This document shows, piece by piece, positions 1 to 8,153 of a stretch of DNA of 64,000 nt. The position numbers and the translations under genes are program-made. Positions within the stretch are counted from its first letter, which is position 1. Every line of letters starts with the position of its first letter. A model generated the notes under the pieces. The model was not told the origin of the DNA, ran no database searches, and was given only the letters and a program-made list of their open reading frames with translations. The DNA comes from Symbiodinium natans (taxonomy: Eukaryota > Sar > Dinophyceae > Suessiales > Symbiodiniaceae), in the NCBI GenBank assembly GCA_905221605.1, contig CAJNDS010002751.1:230538-294537 (forward strand). The letters run 5' to 3'.

Positions 1-1030
1 AACCCACAGCATAGACGAAGACGTATCGGTAGAAAACGAAAAGCTGTTCAACGATATGAACCGAGAAATGTTTAACTTCAATAAGAAAATCTTCAACGAC
101 GCCCACAAGTCATATTATAGCCAGACCGACATAGACATTTTAGACGAAGCCCGAACCATAGTGCCAACCGGATATTTCAAGCACGATTTCTCTAACAGAA
201 CAATAGAAATTGACAGAACAAAAGCTTTCACGAAAGCCTTTTCCAAAATCACGCACATACCTGTCTTTACCGAGTTTGACATATGGAAGCCTTACCAAAA
301 CGAAGAATTACAAGAGTTGAACCTATACCTAGTGGAAGCATCAAAGGGCAACCTTTTTTTCAACAAAAAGTTCAACCTCGTATATGGAATGTTTCTTAAA
401 CGCCTTGAAGAAAAAACTGTAAAAATACACTACCACAAGCAACCATCTCACATTCACGAAGTGGATTATGAAAATATCGTATCCGAGCTCTGGAACACCA
501 AAATAAGCGACAAGCCTAAACAAGACGCCAAAATCAAAAAAACAATAGCCAATGTAAATTTCGGATGATTAGAAAAATCCACCAACAAAAAGCAAAAATC
601 AATATCCTTCAACAGTCTAGAAGAGGCGCTATATTACAGAAACATATATGAGGGTAGGGTGTTTGTCATTGAAGAAGGCGAATTTACAGACGACGGGGAT
701 GGAACTTTTTTCGCAAAATATACTGAAAATATTATATACTGAACGTTTCAAAACAAAGAACCTTAACCAACGGCTTCCGCTACATAAAAGAGCTTCTTCT
801 TCAAAATCATAATTATGATATGTATGACACCTACAACACCTTAACCAAAAACAACATAGAAATATTCAGTGTAAAGTCAGATGCCTTCGTCATCAATAAA
901 AATCACCTGACAAAAGCCAAGAAGCTTATAACCTTCAATAACCAAGTCGGAGGATGGAGAGCAGAAACCGACAAGGAAATAAACTTTCCGACTGAACCTT
1001 ACAAATACAGATTAAACATAAAACACGACA
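1..1030 (+). pseudogene. family B DNA polymerase, C-terminal part, interrupted
   Basis: The reading frame is open from the left edge of the window, so the N-terminal part of the gene lies outside it. The segment IEIDRTKAFTKAF followed by IPVFTEFD looks like palm motif A of the protein-primed type of PolB found in polinton-like viruses. Further on, LEKSTNKKQKS, LTNGFRYIKELLL and the motif-C-like SVKSDAF follow in the expected order. The gene is broken twice. An in-frame TGA lies at 566-568 between FG and LEK. A -1 shift is needed near 726-729, in a short A run, before the frame YYILNVSK continues straight into the helicase frame at 820. The reading of motifs is from memory of the family. The two breaks are seen directly. 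It may be a decayed gene or may contain assembly errors. Its role would be replication of the element. Confidence 0.72.
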
Positions 1031-2391
1031 TACCAATTTACACCAACAACCGCCTAAACATAGCCGACGAATGGAACACAGAAGCCATCTGTCATCAAAT
1101 CGTAGAAAACAACCCCTGTATGGTGCGTGCTAAATACGCTGGTTCGGGAAAATCTTATATCTGCGAACACTTCCAGAAGCTAAATTACAATGTTCTGTTC
1201 GTTGTTCCTAACAACCGCCAGATACAAGAAATCCAATGTGAAGCAATCACCCTAAACAGATTTTTCAGTATTCCGGTTCATAAAGGCGACGAACTTCCCT
1301 ATTACGACCACTCTGAATATAATGTTATTGTTTTTGACGAGGTTTATATGGCGAATGCCTACATTTTAAACAGGATAAGGGAATTCACCATCAGATACAA
1401 GAAAGAAAAAATTATTATCGGAACAGGTGATACAAAACAGCTTCCTCCGATAAATGACTTGTCCAACACACAGCCCTATGATACTTATGCCGACAACTGT
1501 ATAAATATTAATTTTTATAATGACATCTTTCTAGAAATATGTAAGAGGGTAGGAGAGAAGGACAGAGAAACAATGAACCATCTTTACAACGACTTCTGGC
1601 TAAACAAGATGCCTATTGAAACCATAGCGCACAAATACTTCCAATTCACCAACAGCACCCTAACGAGCCCTAACAACATAGCCTACACCAATGCCCGATG
1701 CGATGCAGTAGCCAAGGATGTCAGGCAGAAGCTAGGCAAGACATCCAAATACGAAGTAGGCGAGATAATGATATGCCGTAAGTATCTACAAAAGGAAGGA
1801 ATGAAATTTAACGTTAATATCAGGTATAAAATCCTTCACCATATAGACGACAAATACGTAATCCAAGACATAAAGGAAAAAACGAAACACCTAGTGGAAG
1901 AAAAGATTTTAAATAATCATTTCAGATATGGTTATTGTGCCACCTGTCATTCTTGTCAAGGGGCTTCAATAGGAGACAGAATAACCATACACGAATGGAA
2001 TAACAGCAAGTTAGTAACGAGACCGTGGCTATGGACTGCAATTACGAGGTGTAGAGATTTTAATCAAGTGTATTTTTACCTAGACGACGGGCAACTAGCG
2101 GAAATCAAGCAAAACTTTTTGACAAACTACTTAAAAAACAAGGTGGAAGGATACAAACAGCAGGACAAAAAAGCCGGACGAAATATTAACCTAAAATCTT
2201 ACATTACTACCGAATGGTGTTTTGAAAGATTATGCGGAAACTGTCAGAAATGCGGTAAGCAGTTTGACATTGACGTCAATTCTGGTTGTATTTCTACTGA
2301 CTTCACGGCACAGCGGAAAGACAACGAGATGAGCCACACGACCGACAACTGTATAGCCTACTGCACTTATTGCAATTGCAGTTCTTGTTAA
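820..2391 (+). CDS. SF1 (Pif1/RecD-like) helicase with PolB tail and C-terminal HNH-like domain
   Basis: A 523-residue frame. Residues 1 to about 70 still belong to the end of the polymerase (SVKSDAF at 17-23), and the frame is open upstream to about 727, so this ATG is probably internal to a polymerase-helicase fusion. The helicase core has Walker A YAGSGKS (106-112), Walker B VIVFDE (169-174), motif III GTGDTKQLPP (201-210), a motif V-like CHSCQGAS (376-383) and motif VI LWTAITRC (404-411). The QLPP signature points to SF1B, Pif1/RecD type. Residues 472-520 contain CxxCxxC, then QRKDN, H and a final CxxCNC, resembling an HNH/endonuclease VII-like zinc domain. The start of the integrase follows 23 bp downstream. 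The enzyme would unwind DNA during replication of the element; the nuclease activity is inferred. Confidence 0.8.
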   Translation: MYDTYNTLTKNNIEIFSVKSDAFVINKNHLTKAKKLITFNNQVGGWRAETDKEINFPTEPYKYRLNIKHDIPIYTNNRLNIADEWNTEAICHQIVENNPCMVRAKYAGSGKSYICEHFQKLNYNVLFVVPNNRQIQEIQCEAITLNRFFSIPVHKGDELPYYDHSEYNVIVFDEVYMANAYILNRIREFTIRYKKEKIIIGTGDTKQLPPINDLSNTQPYDTYADNCININFYNDIFLEICKRVGEKDRETMNHLYNDFWLNKMPIETIAHKYFQFTNSTLTSPNNIAYTNARCDAVAKDVRQKLGKTSKYEVGEIMICRKYLQKEGMKFNVNIRYKILHHIDDKYVIQDIKEKTKHLVEEKILNNHFRYGYCATCHSCQGASIGDRITIHEWNNSKLVTRPWLWTAITRCRDFNQVYFYLDDGQLAEIKQNFLTNYLKNKVEGYKQQDKKAGRNINLKSYITTEWCFERLCGNCQKCGKQFDIDVNSGCISTDFTAQRKDNEMSHTTDNCIAYCTYCNCSSC

Positions 2392-2414
2392 AAAATATTT
2401 TCTTGTTTATTTTA

Positions 2415-3328
2415 ATGTCTAAACAAGAAATTATAGCAAACATTTATTACGATAAAAGCGGTTTTGGCAGTAAAAAACAACACTAGAAGATGCAAAAAAG
2501 AAGGATAAAACTATAACAATGCAAGACGTGGAAGAGTTTTTTAAAAACAACATTGAAGAGAAAAGAAAACCGCGCGGACAAAACTCCTTCGTTGCTCCGT
2601 ATGTTTATCATACTTTTCAAATTGATTTGTTCTTTATTTCCAAGAAAGACCTTGAAAATCAAAAATTCAACGTAGGCTTGGTGCTGATAGATGTTTTCTC
2701 CAAATATGCAGTTGTTGTTCCTATCAAAAGTAAGGAACCACCCGACTTTCTAGCGGGAATGATGGAGGGACTAAATAAAATGGATAAGAAACCGGAACTT
2801 CTTTACGGTGACGACGAGGGAAGTTTGAATAGCCAAGTTGTAAATGAATATCTGACACAGGAAAAGATAGAACTTCACAGAACAAGAGGACACCCTGCAT
2901 TCGCCGAGAGACTGATAAGAACGTTTAAAGACAAATTATTCAAGCGGATAGAAGCGGATGAAAAAAAGGGGAAACAAAATATTCAATGGACGGACTACAT
3001 ATTTGAAATAATGCTTACATACAATAATAAAGACGTTCATTCTGCAACCAAATTCACACCAGCCGAAGCAAGAAAGCCGAAAAATCAGCTTGAAGTGAAA
3101 TTGAATATAGGCTTACAAGCCAAGAGAAGCAGAACTTACCCTGACCTAGAAAAAGGCGATAAGGTGAAGGTTATGAGAAAGAAAGGAATATCAGAAAAAG
3201 AAAAGAGTAGCCACTGGTTGAAAGCAATTCAAGAAATTACCCGAATTGACGACAAACTAGGTCAGACCTATTATTTTTTGGATGATGGTAACAGAGGCTA
3301 TTTACGGCACGAATTATTGAAAGTGTAA
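2415..3328 (+). CDS. RVE-family (retroviral/polinton-type) integrase, frameshifted near N-terminus
   Basis: The catalytic frame starts at an ATG at 2519 and reads 269 residues. Its likely DDE triad is D36 (TFQIDLFF), D99 (YGDDEGS) and E130 (AERLIRTFK). The C-terminal part is basic with a chromo/SH3-like region around GDKVKV. The true start is probably the ATG at 2415: MSKQEIIANIYYDKSGFGSK fits the N-terminus of polinton and virophage integrases, but runs into TAG at 2484-2486. A -1 shift in the A6 run at 2472-2477 joins it to TLEDAKKKD in the main frame. One missing A in that run explains this, whether by slippage, read error or decay. The protein would insert the element into the host genome. 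It follows the helicase on the same strand, and a minus-strand gene converges on it from downstream. Confidence 0.85.
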
Positions 3329-3413
3329 CATACAATAATTGTTTCGGATGATGTCCTTCACGAATTATTAAAGGTTCAAAAAAGATAGTCAATAATATTG
3401 ATTATATTATTGC
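3329..3413 (+). repeat. partial duplication of the integrase 3' end
   Basis: After the integrase stop, 3357-3378 repeats with small changes the last codons of the gene at 3306-3326: CACGAATTATT is followed by a similar AAAG stretch. It would encode HELLKV again. It looks like a short tandem duplication left by slippage, or an alternative end of the gene before a frame-changing event. The rest is AT-rich spacer between convergent genes. Confidence 0.5.
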
Positions 3414-4211
3414 TTATCTGCTTCTTCCAGATGAACTCCTAGACCTTATGTATTCAATAGTCCTTTCCGAACTGGCAACACTAACGCGATTTGAACTTTG
3501 TAAATATTCAACTGTTCTATCAGAGGGCACTGAACTTTGAACTGTTTCCGGTGGGCTGGATTGAACGTATTCGCTCAATGCTCCTTCTTCAACGGGCAGT
3601 AAAACACTTCTTCCTGAACTTCTTCTTGAACTTGATGAAGATGATGATGGTTCATAAGATTTTTTAACATTCATCGGTAAAGAAGAACTACTCGCTTGGC
3701 TTTCTTCTGTTGCTAAACGCTCTACATTCTCCTCATCTTCTTCCTCTTCTCTTTGCTGTCGTTGTTCTCTCATTCTTCGTAACTCTTCTCTTCCTTCTTC
3801 GTATTCATCATCTCCGAACATACTATCAAACAATCTTCTCATCAAACTTTTTTCGGTTTGCTTTCCTTTTTGTTTTTCTGCTTGTTGTTCAACTGATTTC
3901 GCACTGCTTACTATACTAGATGCTTCACTCACTTCTTCCTTCACTGCTTCTTCGGGTGTTCTCATACTTTCGCTAACAGAAGAACTTGAAGAAGAAGCTA
4001 TATTAAAATCCGTCTGTGTTGCTTTATTTGGATTATCATTATTGTTAATATTTATTCTCTTATCATAATTACTTAAATCAAACTCATCGAAATCAACATC
4101 ATCTAGTAAAATACCCATTAAACTTCTTCTTTCTCTTTCCGGTAATATTTTTAACCTTCTCGTTCTAGCTTCTTTTAACATTTGCTCATATGTAGGGCGA
4201 AGTTTAAGCAT
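3414..4211 (-). CDS. Ser/Glu-rich protein with N-terminal LKLRPTY motif
   Basis: 265 residues with no family I recognise. The N-terminus MLKLRPTYEQMLKEARTRR shares the block LKLRPTYxxM with the neighbouring gene (4225-5292), so the two are probably paralogues or share a binding motif. The middle is acidic and Ser-rich, with serine runs and RRMREQRQQREEEEDEE. The C-terminus is low complexity, rich in Ser, Val and Arg. It is the last gene of a five-gene minus-strand block that ends with the penton-like gene upstream, with only 13 bp to the next gene, so co-expression with virion genes is likely. A disordered virion or scaffold protein is possible, but this is inference. Stop codon TAA. Confidence 0.75.
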   Translation of the reverse strand: MLKLRPTYEQMLKEARTRRLKILPERERRSLMGILLDDVDFDEFDLSNYDKRININNNDNPNKATQTDFNIASSSSSSVSESMRTPEEAVKEEVSEASSIVSSAKSVEQQAEKQKGKQTEKSLMRRLFDSMFGDDEYEEGREELRRMREQRQQREEEEDEENVERLATEESQASSSSLPMNVKKSYEPSSSSSSSRRSSGRSVLLPVEEGALSEYVQSSPPETVQSSVPSDRTVEYLQSSNRVSVASSERTIEYIRSRSSSGRSR

Positions 4212-4224
4212 TCTATATATTTGT

Positions 4225-5292
4225 TTATATAATACTTGCTAATGCATCTTGCGCTACTGCGAGAGCTACGTCTTTTGCAACTTCTTTACCTGCATTTAAA
4301 ACCGCGCCGCCTACTGCTTTTGCTCCACTAGCAATAGCTGAACCAATGCCACCACTTGAAGAAGCGCTTTCTTGATTTGTAGGTTTCTTTTTCATCATTT
4401 TTCTCATTTCTCTAAATTTCTTTGCTTCTTGTTTAACTGTCTTACCTGCGAAGCCTGATTGTTGCCATTCCGCTGTTTCTTTCAAGCCTTCAATGATGGA
4501 AACCAGATACTGCTTCTTTTTCTGTTCGTTTGGCAACTTGTCGGTTAATTCCATTATTTCGGGCGACAACAAATCGCGAACATATAATTGAAACAACAAA
4601 CCTGTTGATTTAATGTCTTGATTATTGATAAGATTGTCTGGGTCAAAGTCTCCTACCAATCCTATTTTATCGGTTAGGCTTCCTTCATCTTCTTCCTCGT
4701 CACGGCTTCGCCCTGAGGGCGAACTTCGTTCGCCGTCACTAACAGACTCTAAATCTGGCATTTTATCACTACCTTCATCAGAAGCCATTGAATGAACCGG
4801 AACACCTGCTGGTAATGATTGAGCGTGAACGTCTGCTAAATCACTACTGGCGCTACTAGTAGCCCTCTCTCGGGCTTTTTGCGTTTTCTGATTGTGAGCG
4901 TCTATTTCCGATTGAACTCTGGCTATTTCCTCAGCGATAAAATCGTCAGCGTCATAAAACTCAACTTCCCTAGGTGTATTGATACCACTTGCAGAAACGC
5001 TACTTGAAGTAGCAGATAAAACGCCCATTGATGAGCCCGTTCCTATTGCCTTTTGTTTTAAATCCGCTTGTCTCAATTCGTTTTTTAACTTGTCTTCTTC
5101 CTGCTTCTTCAAACCTAGAAAATCAACGTTGTCAAACTGACTTCCGAACTGATTGTTTCTGAATATTGTTGCTCGTCTGTCAATGATGTTTTCAATTGAA
5201 GGTCGCGAAGCGTCTCCTTGACTTTCAATAATTCCTATCATTTCATCATACGTTGGGCGTAATTTTAGTTCAGATTTCAAAGTTTTAATCAT
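4225..5292 (-). CDS. virion-associated candidate: LKLRPTY motif and Gly/Ala-rich amphipathic tail
   Basis: 355 residues, not assigned to a known family. It begins MIKTLKSELKLRPTYDEM, sharing LKLRPTY with the next gene downstream. A charged, partly disordered middle (DEEEDEGSLTDK) is followed by a helical stretch and then a C-terminal segment of about 45 residues rich in Gly, Ala and Val (GIGSAIASGAKAVGGAVL). That tail could be an amphipathic or membrane-active helix of the kind seen in minor virion proteins of adenovirus-like capsids; this comparison is by character only, not by alignment. The upstream region has a TCTAAATTAATAAT motif. Its place between a coiled-coil gene and its likely paralogue suggests a structural role. 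Confidence 0.72.
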   Translation of the reverse strand: MIKTLKSELKLRPTYDEMIGIIESQGDASRPSIENIIDRRATIFRNNQFGSQFDNVDFLGLKKQEEDKLKNELRQADLKQKAIGTGSSMGVLSATSSSVSASGINTPREVEFYDADDFIAEEIARVQSEIDAHNQKTQKARERATSSASSDLADVHAQSLPAGVPVHSMASDEGSDKMPDLESVSDGERSSPSGRSRDEEEDEGSLTDKIGLVGDFDPDNLINNQDIKSTGLLFQLYVRDLLSPEIMELTDKLPNEQKKKQYLVSIIEGLKETAEWQQSGFAGKTVKQEAKKFREMRKMMKKKPTNQESASSSGGIGSAIASGAKAVGGAVLNAGKEVAKDVALAVAQDALASII

Positions 5293-5308
5293 ATTATTAA
5301 TTTAGATT
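5293..5308 (-). promoter_or_regulatory. TCTA-type promoter motif
   Basis: On the minus strand the sequence ATCTAAATTAATAAT lies directly before the ATG at 5292. It matches the motif repeated upstream of other structural genes in this element. Confidence 0.55.
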
Positions 5309-5622
5309 ATATTTGCTATAATATTTTTTAGGTCAGATTGACGTTGTTTTAGCTCTTCCTTTGTTCTAACCGGCATCATCGGTCTCTCTAACTGTCTGTT
5401 AATACTATCCAGTTCTCCTTGGTAAAGGCTCTTCTTCTGATGTTCCAGCCAGTCATTCCTTAACCTAATGTTCTTGCCTCGGTTCTCCGCCTCTTCAATT
5501 CTTAACTTCATATCCTCTAAATATTTTTTCCGGCTACTAACACCGATTGACTCTTCTAAATCGTAATACCTGCTGACTTGGGGCGCTCTTTTAAACTCTG
5601 GTTTACTCTTAAACATACTCAT
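5302..5622 (-). CDS. small coiled-coil protein
   Basis: 106 residues, very basic and helical. The central part (KKYLEDMKLRIEEAENRGKN and DSINRQLERP) has the heptad-like spacing of a coiled coil. No known family recognised. It lies between the LKLRPTY gene and the zinc-finger gene, and its stop overlaps the TCTA motif of the gene at 5292. The start is supported by a strong AT-rich TCTA element immediately upstream. A capsid-associated or scaffold role is possible from context only. Confidence 0.7.
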   Translation of the reverse strand: MSMFKSKPEFKRAPQVSRYYDLEESIGVSSRKKYLEDMKLRIEEAENRGKNIRLRNDWLEHQKKSLYQGELDSINRQLERPMMPVRTKEELKQRQSDLKNIIANII

Positions 5623-5640
5623 TATTAATATTATTTAGAT
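5623..5640 (-). promoter_or_regulatory. TCTA-type promoter motif
   Basis: Minus strand ATCTAAATAATATTAATA directly before the ATG at 5622. This is the clearest copy of the shared motif and is almost the same as the one before 7901. Confidence 0.65.
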
Positions 5641-5661
5641 AAAAATAATATTAATATTCAT

Positions 5662-6321
5662 TCAAAACATACTGCTTTTGAACCTGTTTATTTTTTCAGC
5701 CTTTTCTTGTTGCTTGGCTTTCTTAATTTCGTTGTAATGTTGTTGTAAAAGCTCTGTTGCAGATAGTTGTTTAGGTGTTGGTGTATCTTGCATTCTAACT
5801 GGCACACTTGGTACACTTGATTTTGTTTTCACTTCAATAGGCTCGGAATAATTAACAACTTCATTTTTTACATTTTGAGCGTTTTTATCGTTTTCTTTGT
5901 TCGCATATTTTGCTTTCATTTCGTCTTCAATTTCTTTTCTTAGTTTTTGTTCCACCTTTGAGCCATAACTTGCCTTCTGCTTATTGACTGGTAATGTTTC
6001 GGTTGGTTGTCCCTTACAATAATGTGGATGAGTATTTCTTAAACTTTTTGGTAACATTTTTTTCAAGCAATCAGGACATTCGGCTAGTTCCACTACTTTA
6101 ACACTTCTCGCTAGTTTCTTTGGTGTTGCTTTTGCCTTTGCTTTTGGCTTCGCTTCTTCAACTGCTTCAGTATTTGTTGGTTCAGTATTTGTTGGTTCAG
6201 TTGTAGCTTCCTCTTTCGGTTCTTCTTTCTGTTCTTTATTAGGCTCTTCTTCATTCTTTTCGTTAGTTTTCATTTCAGGTTCTTCTTCATTTTTAATCTC
6301 AACAACGTCTTCACCACTCAT
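5662..6321 (-). CDS. charged protein with a C2HC-type zinc-finger-like motif
   Basis: 219 residues. The first 70 residues are an acidic, Glu/Lys/Thr-rich tract (repeated EEP and TNTEPTNTE) followed by a basic KAKAKATPKK stretch. Residues around 77-100 read ECPDCLKKMLPKSLRNTHPH followed by YC, giving CxxC plus His and Cys as in small zinc knuckles. The C-terminal third is helical and basic. It ends in TGA, one of only two TGA stops in the element. No family recognised; nucleic-acid binding in the virion or during late infection is a reasonable guess. It sits between the penton-like gene and the coiled-coil gene in the same minus-strand block. Confidence 0.72.
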   Translation of the reverse strand: MSGEDVVEIKNEEEPEMKTNEKNEEEPNKEQKEEPKEEATTEPTNTEPTNTEAVEEAKPKAKAKATPKKLARSVKVVELAECPDCLKKMLPKSLRNTHPHYCKGQPTETLPVNKQKASYGSKVEQKLRKEIEDEMKAKYANKENDKNAQNVKNEVVNYSEPIEVKTKSSVPSVPVRMQDTPTPKQLSATELLQQHYNEIKKAKQQEKAEKINRFKSSMF

Positions 6322-6359
6322 TAATTAATATAGTATATATTTTTCTAATTAGATAATTT

Positions 6360-7196
6360 TCAGCCCTTAAAAAAGGTAAGGGTAAATGAAATGTCCACCC
6401 CGTTTAAATTTATGATTTGGTTAAGGTGGTCGGTGCATCTGAAATTTAACCTACGAAATAATTTGTTAGAGCAGTCAATATAATCAACCGAACTTAACTC
6501 TAAATCGTTGATGACACCTAAATAAGGAACATTTACGGGGACTTTCTTGATAATGCTTGAATTGCCAGCCACTGTCAATTGGTTGTAGTTGCTTATTTCA
6601 TTACAGTGTAAATAAACATTTTTAACAGGCGTAAGGTCAATAAAATTTGTTGTGTAAGGAGCTACATTTGTGTAAGCATCCGTAGCAGGTGTGGTATTAC
6701 CTATCACTCTGTTTATTGAATTTAAATTATTAACATCAACGGGGTCACTAAATGAACCTGATAAAGGGACTACTTCACCATCAGTTAGAACAACAAAAAT
6801 AGCAGTTGAATAATTAGAGCTGAACGTATATTTGTTGGTTGAAGTGTTGTAATGTATTGAATATGTATTTGGTCTATCAACCGTATCAACCAGCAAATTT
6901 AAAGCAATCTCTATTGTCTGTGCTAAATCAACTGCTGTATAGTTGCCTTCTGGAATTGTAATTTTACGATAAGTTATACCTGCTACAACACCTGGTGGTA
7001 TGACCTGATGTCTAAAATAAAGATTGTTGTTTGTGCTGTTTATGGAATACCAAGAATGAGGAATGCTTACCTCGTGTATTTGACACAACATATTTTCTTC
7101 AAGCTGGACAGTTTCCGGTAGGTCAATGGTAAAATCTGACGACGTGCCACTTACTCTATAACTGCCGTCAATATATACTTTTTTGAACTTAAGCAT
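6360..7196 (-). CDS. penton-like minor capsid protein (single jelly roll)
   Basis: 278 residues, rich in beta-forming residues. The N-terminus FKKVYIDGSYRVSGTSSDF followed by TIDLPETVQL and ISIPHSWYSIN resembles the minor capsid (penton) protein of polinton-like viruses and virophages, which forms the fivefold vertices. The usual length of that family is similar. It is the first gene of the minus-strand block, divergent from the lipase-like gene at 7238, with about 40 bp of AT-rich DNA serving both. A TCTA motif lies 13-16 bp before the start. It should assemble with the major capsid protein at 8154. The assignment is by motif memory, not alignment. Confidence 0.78.
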   Translation of the reverse strand: MLKFKKVYIDGSYRVSGTSSDFTIDLPETVQLEENMLCQIHEVSIPHSWYSINSTNNNLYFRHQVIPPGVVAGITYRKITIPEGNYTAVDLAQTIEIALNLLVDTVDRPNTYSIHYNTSTNKYTFSSNYSTAIFVVLTDGEVVPLSGSFSDPVDVNNLNSINRVIGNTTPATDAYTNVAPYTTNFIDLTPVKNVYLHCNEISNYNQLTVAGNSSIIKKVPVNVPYLGVINDLELSSVDYIDCSNKLFRRLNFRCTDHLNQIINLNGVDISFTLTFFKG

Positions 7197-7213
7197 TATT
7201 AATTAACATAGAA
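7197..7213 (-). promoter_or_regulatory. TCTA-type promoter motif
   Basis: Minus strand TTTCTATGTTAATTAATA before the ATG at 7196, with TCTA at complement 7209-7212. Same layout as the other copies, in a short divergent spacer. Confidence 0.5.
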
Positions 7214-7237
7214 AATTAATTTATAAGTTATTTTATA

Positions 7238-7879
7238 ATGCATAAAGATAAAAGAAGAAATGAAGGTGTTTTGTATGAAGCACCAAATACAAGAAGCAAG
7301 ATACATAATGAAGTTAAAGAAGAATTAGCTGGAACTGAAACCTTCCTAACTGACACGCAAGGTTTAAGATTAGCTTATGAAAGCCCTAACAGGATGTATA
7401 GAAACGGAAGCCAACTATACATTGCTGGAACAAAAGACCCGATTGACTTTTATGATGATTTAAAATTACCGCTTTATCAGACAAGAAACACGAAGAGATA
7501 CAAAGACGTTAATAAGTTCATTGAAGACGACGCTATTGAAATTGACGGCAAAAAACATTACGGAATAACTGATATAATAAGCCATAGTTTAGGCTCGGCG
7601 GTAGGACAACAAATAAATAATGATTACGGAAATATATTTCGTTCAAGGTCTTATGGTTCGCCTTTTGTTTCAGGACAACGACCAGAAGACACGGGGACAA
7701 ATTTGAGAATAAGAAAAGCCGGAGACCCAGTCAGCGCTTTTGATAGAGGTAGTATAACATTAAATAAAGGAACGCTAGACCCGCTACAAAATCATTCATA
7801 TCAAGACATAGGTAACGTCCATAATAAACTAGGAAACCTACCTATAACAGAAGAAGAGTTTTTACAACAGTTTGATTAA
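7238..7879 (+). CDS. class 3 lipase-like alpha/beta hydrolase
   Basis: 213 residues. Residues 112-121 DIISHSLGSA fit the nucleophile elbow of class 3 lipases, with S117 as the likely nucleophile; the first glycine of the usual GHSLG is Ser here. AGDPVSAFD (161-169) gives a candidate acid D163, and NHSY (185-188) a candidate H186, in the family order. LYIAGTKDPIDFYDD (60-74) resembles the oxyanion-loop region. Lipase-like proteins have been reported in some polinton-like viruses. It lies next to the capsid genes, so a role in breaching membranes at entry or exit is possible. This is inference. Small for a lipase, but all three catalytic positions are present. Confidence 0.65.
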   Translation: MHKDKRRNEGVLYEAPNTRSKIHNEVKEELAGTETFLTDTQGLRLAYESPNRMYRNGSQLYIAGTKDPIDFYDDLKLPLYQTRNTKRYKDVNKFIEDDAIEIDGKKHYGITDIISHSLGSAVGQQINNDYGNIFRSRSYGSPFVSGQRPEDTGTNLRIRKAGDPVSAFDRGSITLNKGTLDPLQNHSYQDIGNVHNKLGNLPITEEEFLQQFD

Positions 7880-7882
7880 AAA

Positions 7883-7900
7883 ATCTAAATAATATAAATA
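7883..7900 (+). promoter_or_regulatory. TCTA-type promoter motif
   Basis: ATCTAAATAATATAAATA directly before the ATG at 7901, nearly identical to the motif upstream of the minus-strand gene at 5622. Confidence 0.65.
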
Positions 7901-8101
7901 ATGTTCTCTTACAAAGCGCAGACTTACGAGAAGATGGAAAAGCAGAAGCCAGAGAAGAAGTTTAAACAGAACAGCTACGAGGAAATAAGAAAGTTAGTTG
8001 AAGAAAATGATGTGGAAAGGCAACAAATAAATAGTATAGTTAAGAACACGAAAAAGAAGAATACAAATGAAAATACATATAGTTTTAAATTATTTGATTA
8101 A
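7901..8101 (+). CDS. small basic, helical protein
   Basis: 66 residues, rich in Lys, Glu, Gln and Asn (KMEKQKPEKKFKQNSYEEIR). No family recognised. It is supported as a gene by its own strong TCTA motif and by tight spacing between the lipase-like and capsid genes. Small basic proteins in this position are often virion or DNA-binding proteins; that is a guess. A palindromic AT-rich stretch follows the stop. Confidence 0.6.
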   Translation: MFSYKAQTYEKMEKQKPEKKFKQNSYEEIRKLVEENDVERQQINSIVKNTKKKNTNENTYSFKLFD

Positions 8102-8133
8102 ATATAATTTAAAAATTATATTTAATTAAATTT

Positions 8134-8153
8134 TCTATTGTTGATTATATATA
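8134..8153 (+). promoter_or_regulatory. TCTA-type promoter motif of the capsid gene
   Basis: TCTATTGTTGATTATATATA lies immediately before the ATG of the major capsid gene, with TCTA 20 bp upstream of the start in an AT-rich setting. Confidence 0.55.

Noticed and set aside
566-742. TGA read as tryptophan (alternative code) in the viral part
   Set aside because: TGG is used freely for Trp, two other genes end in TGA, and the second TGA at 740-742 falls out once the -1 shift is allowed. One internal TGA alone is not enough.
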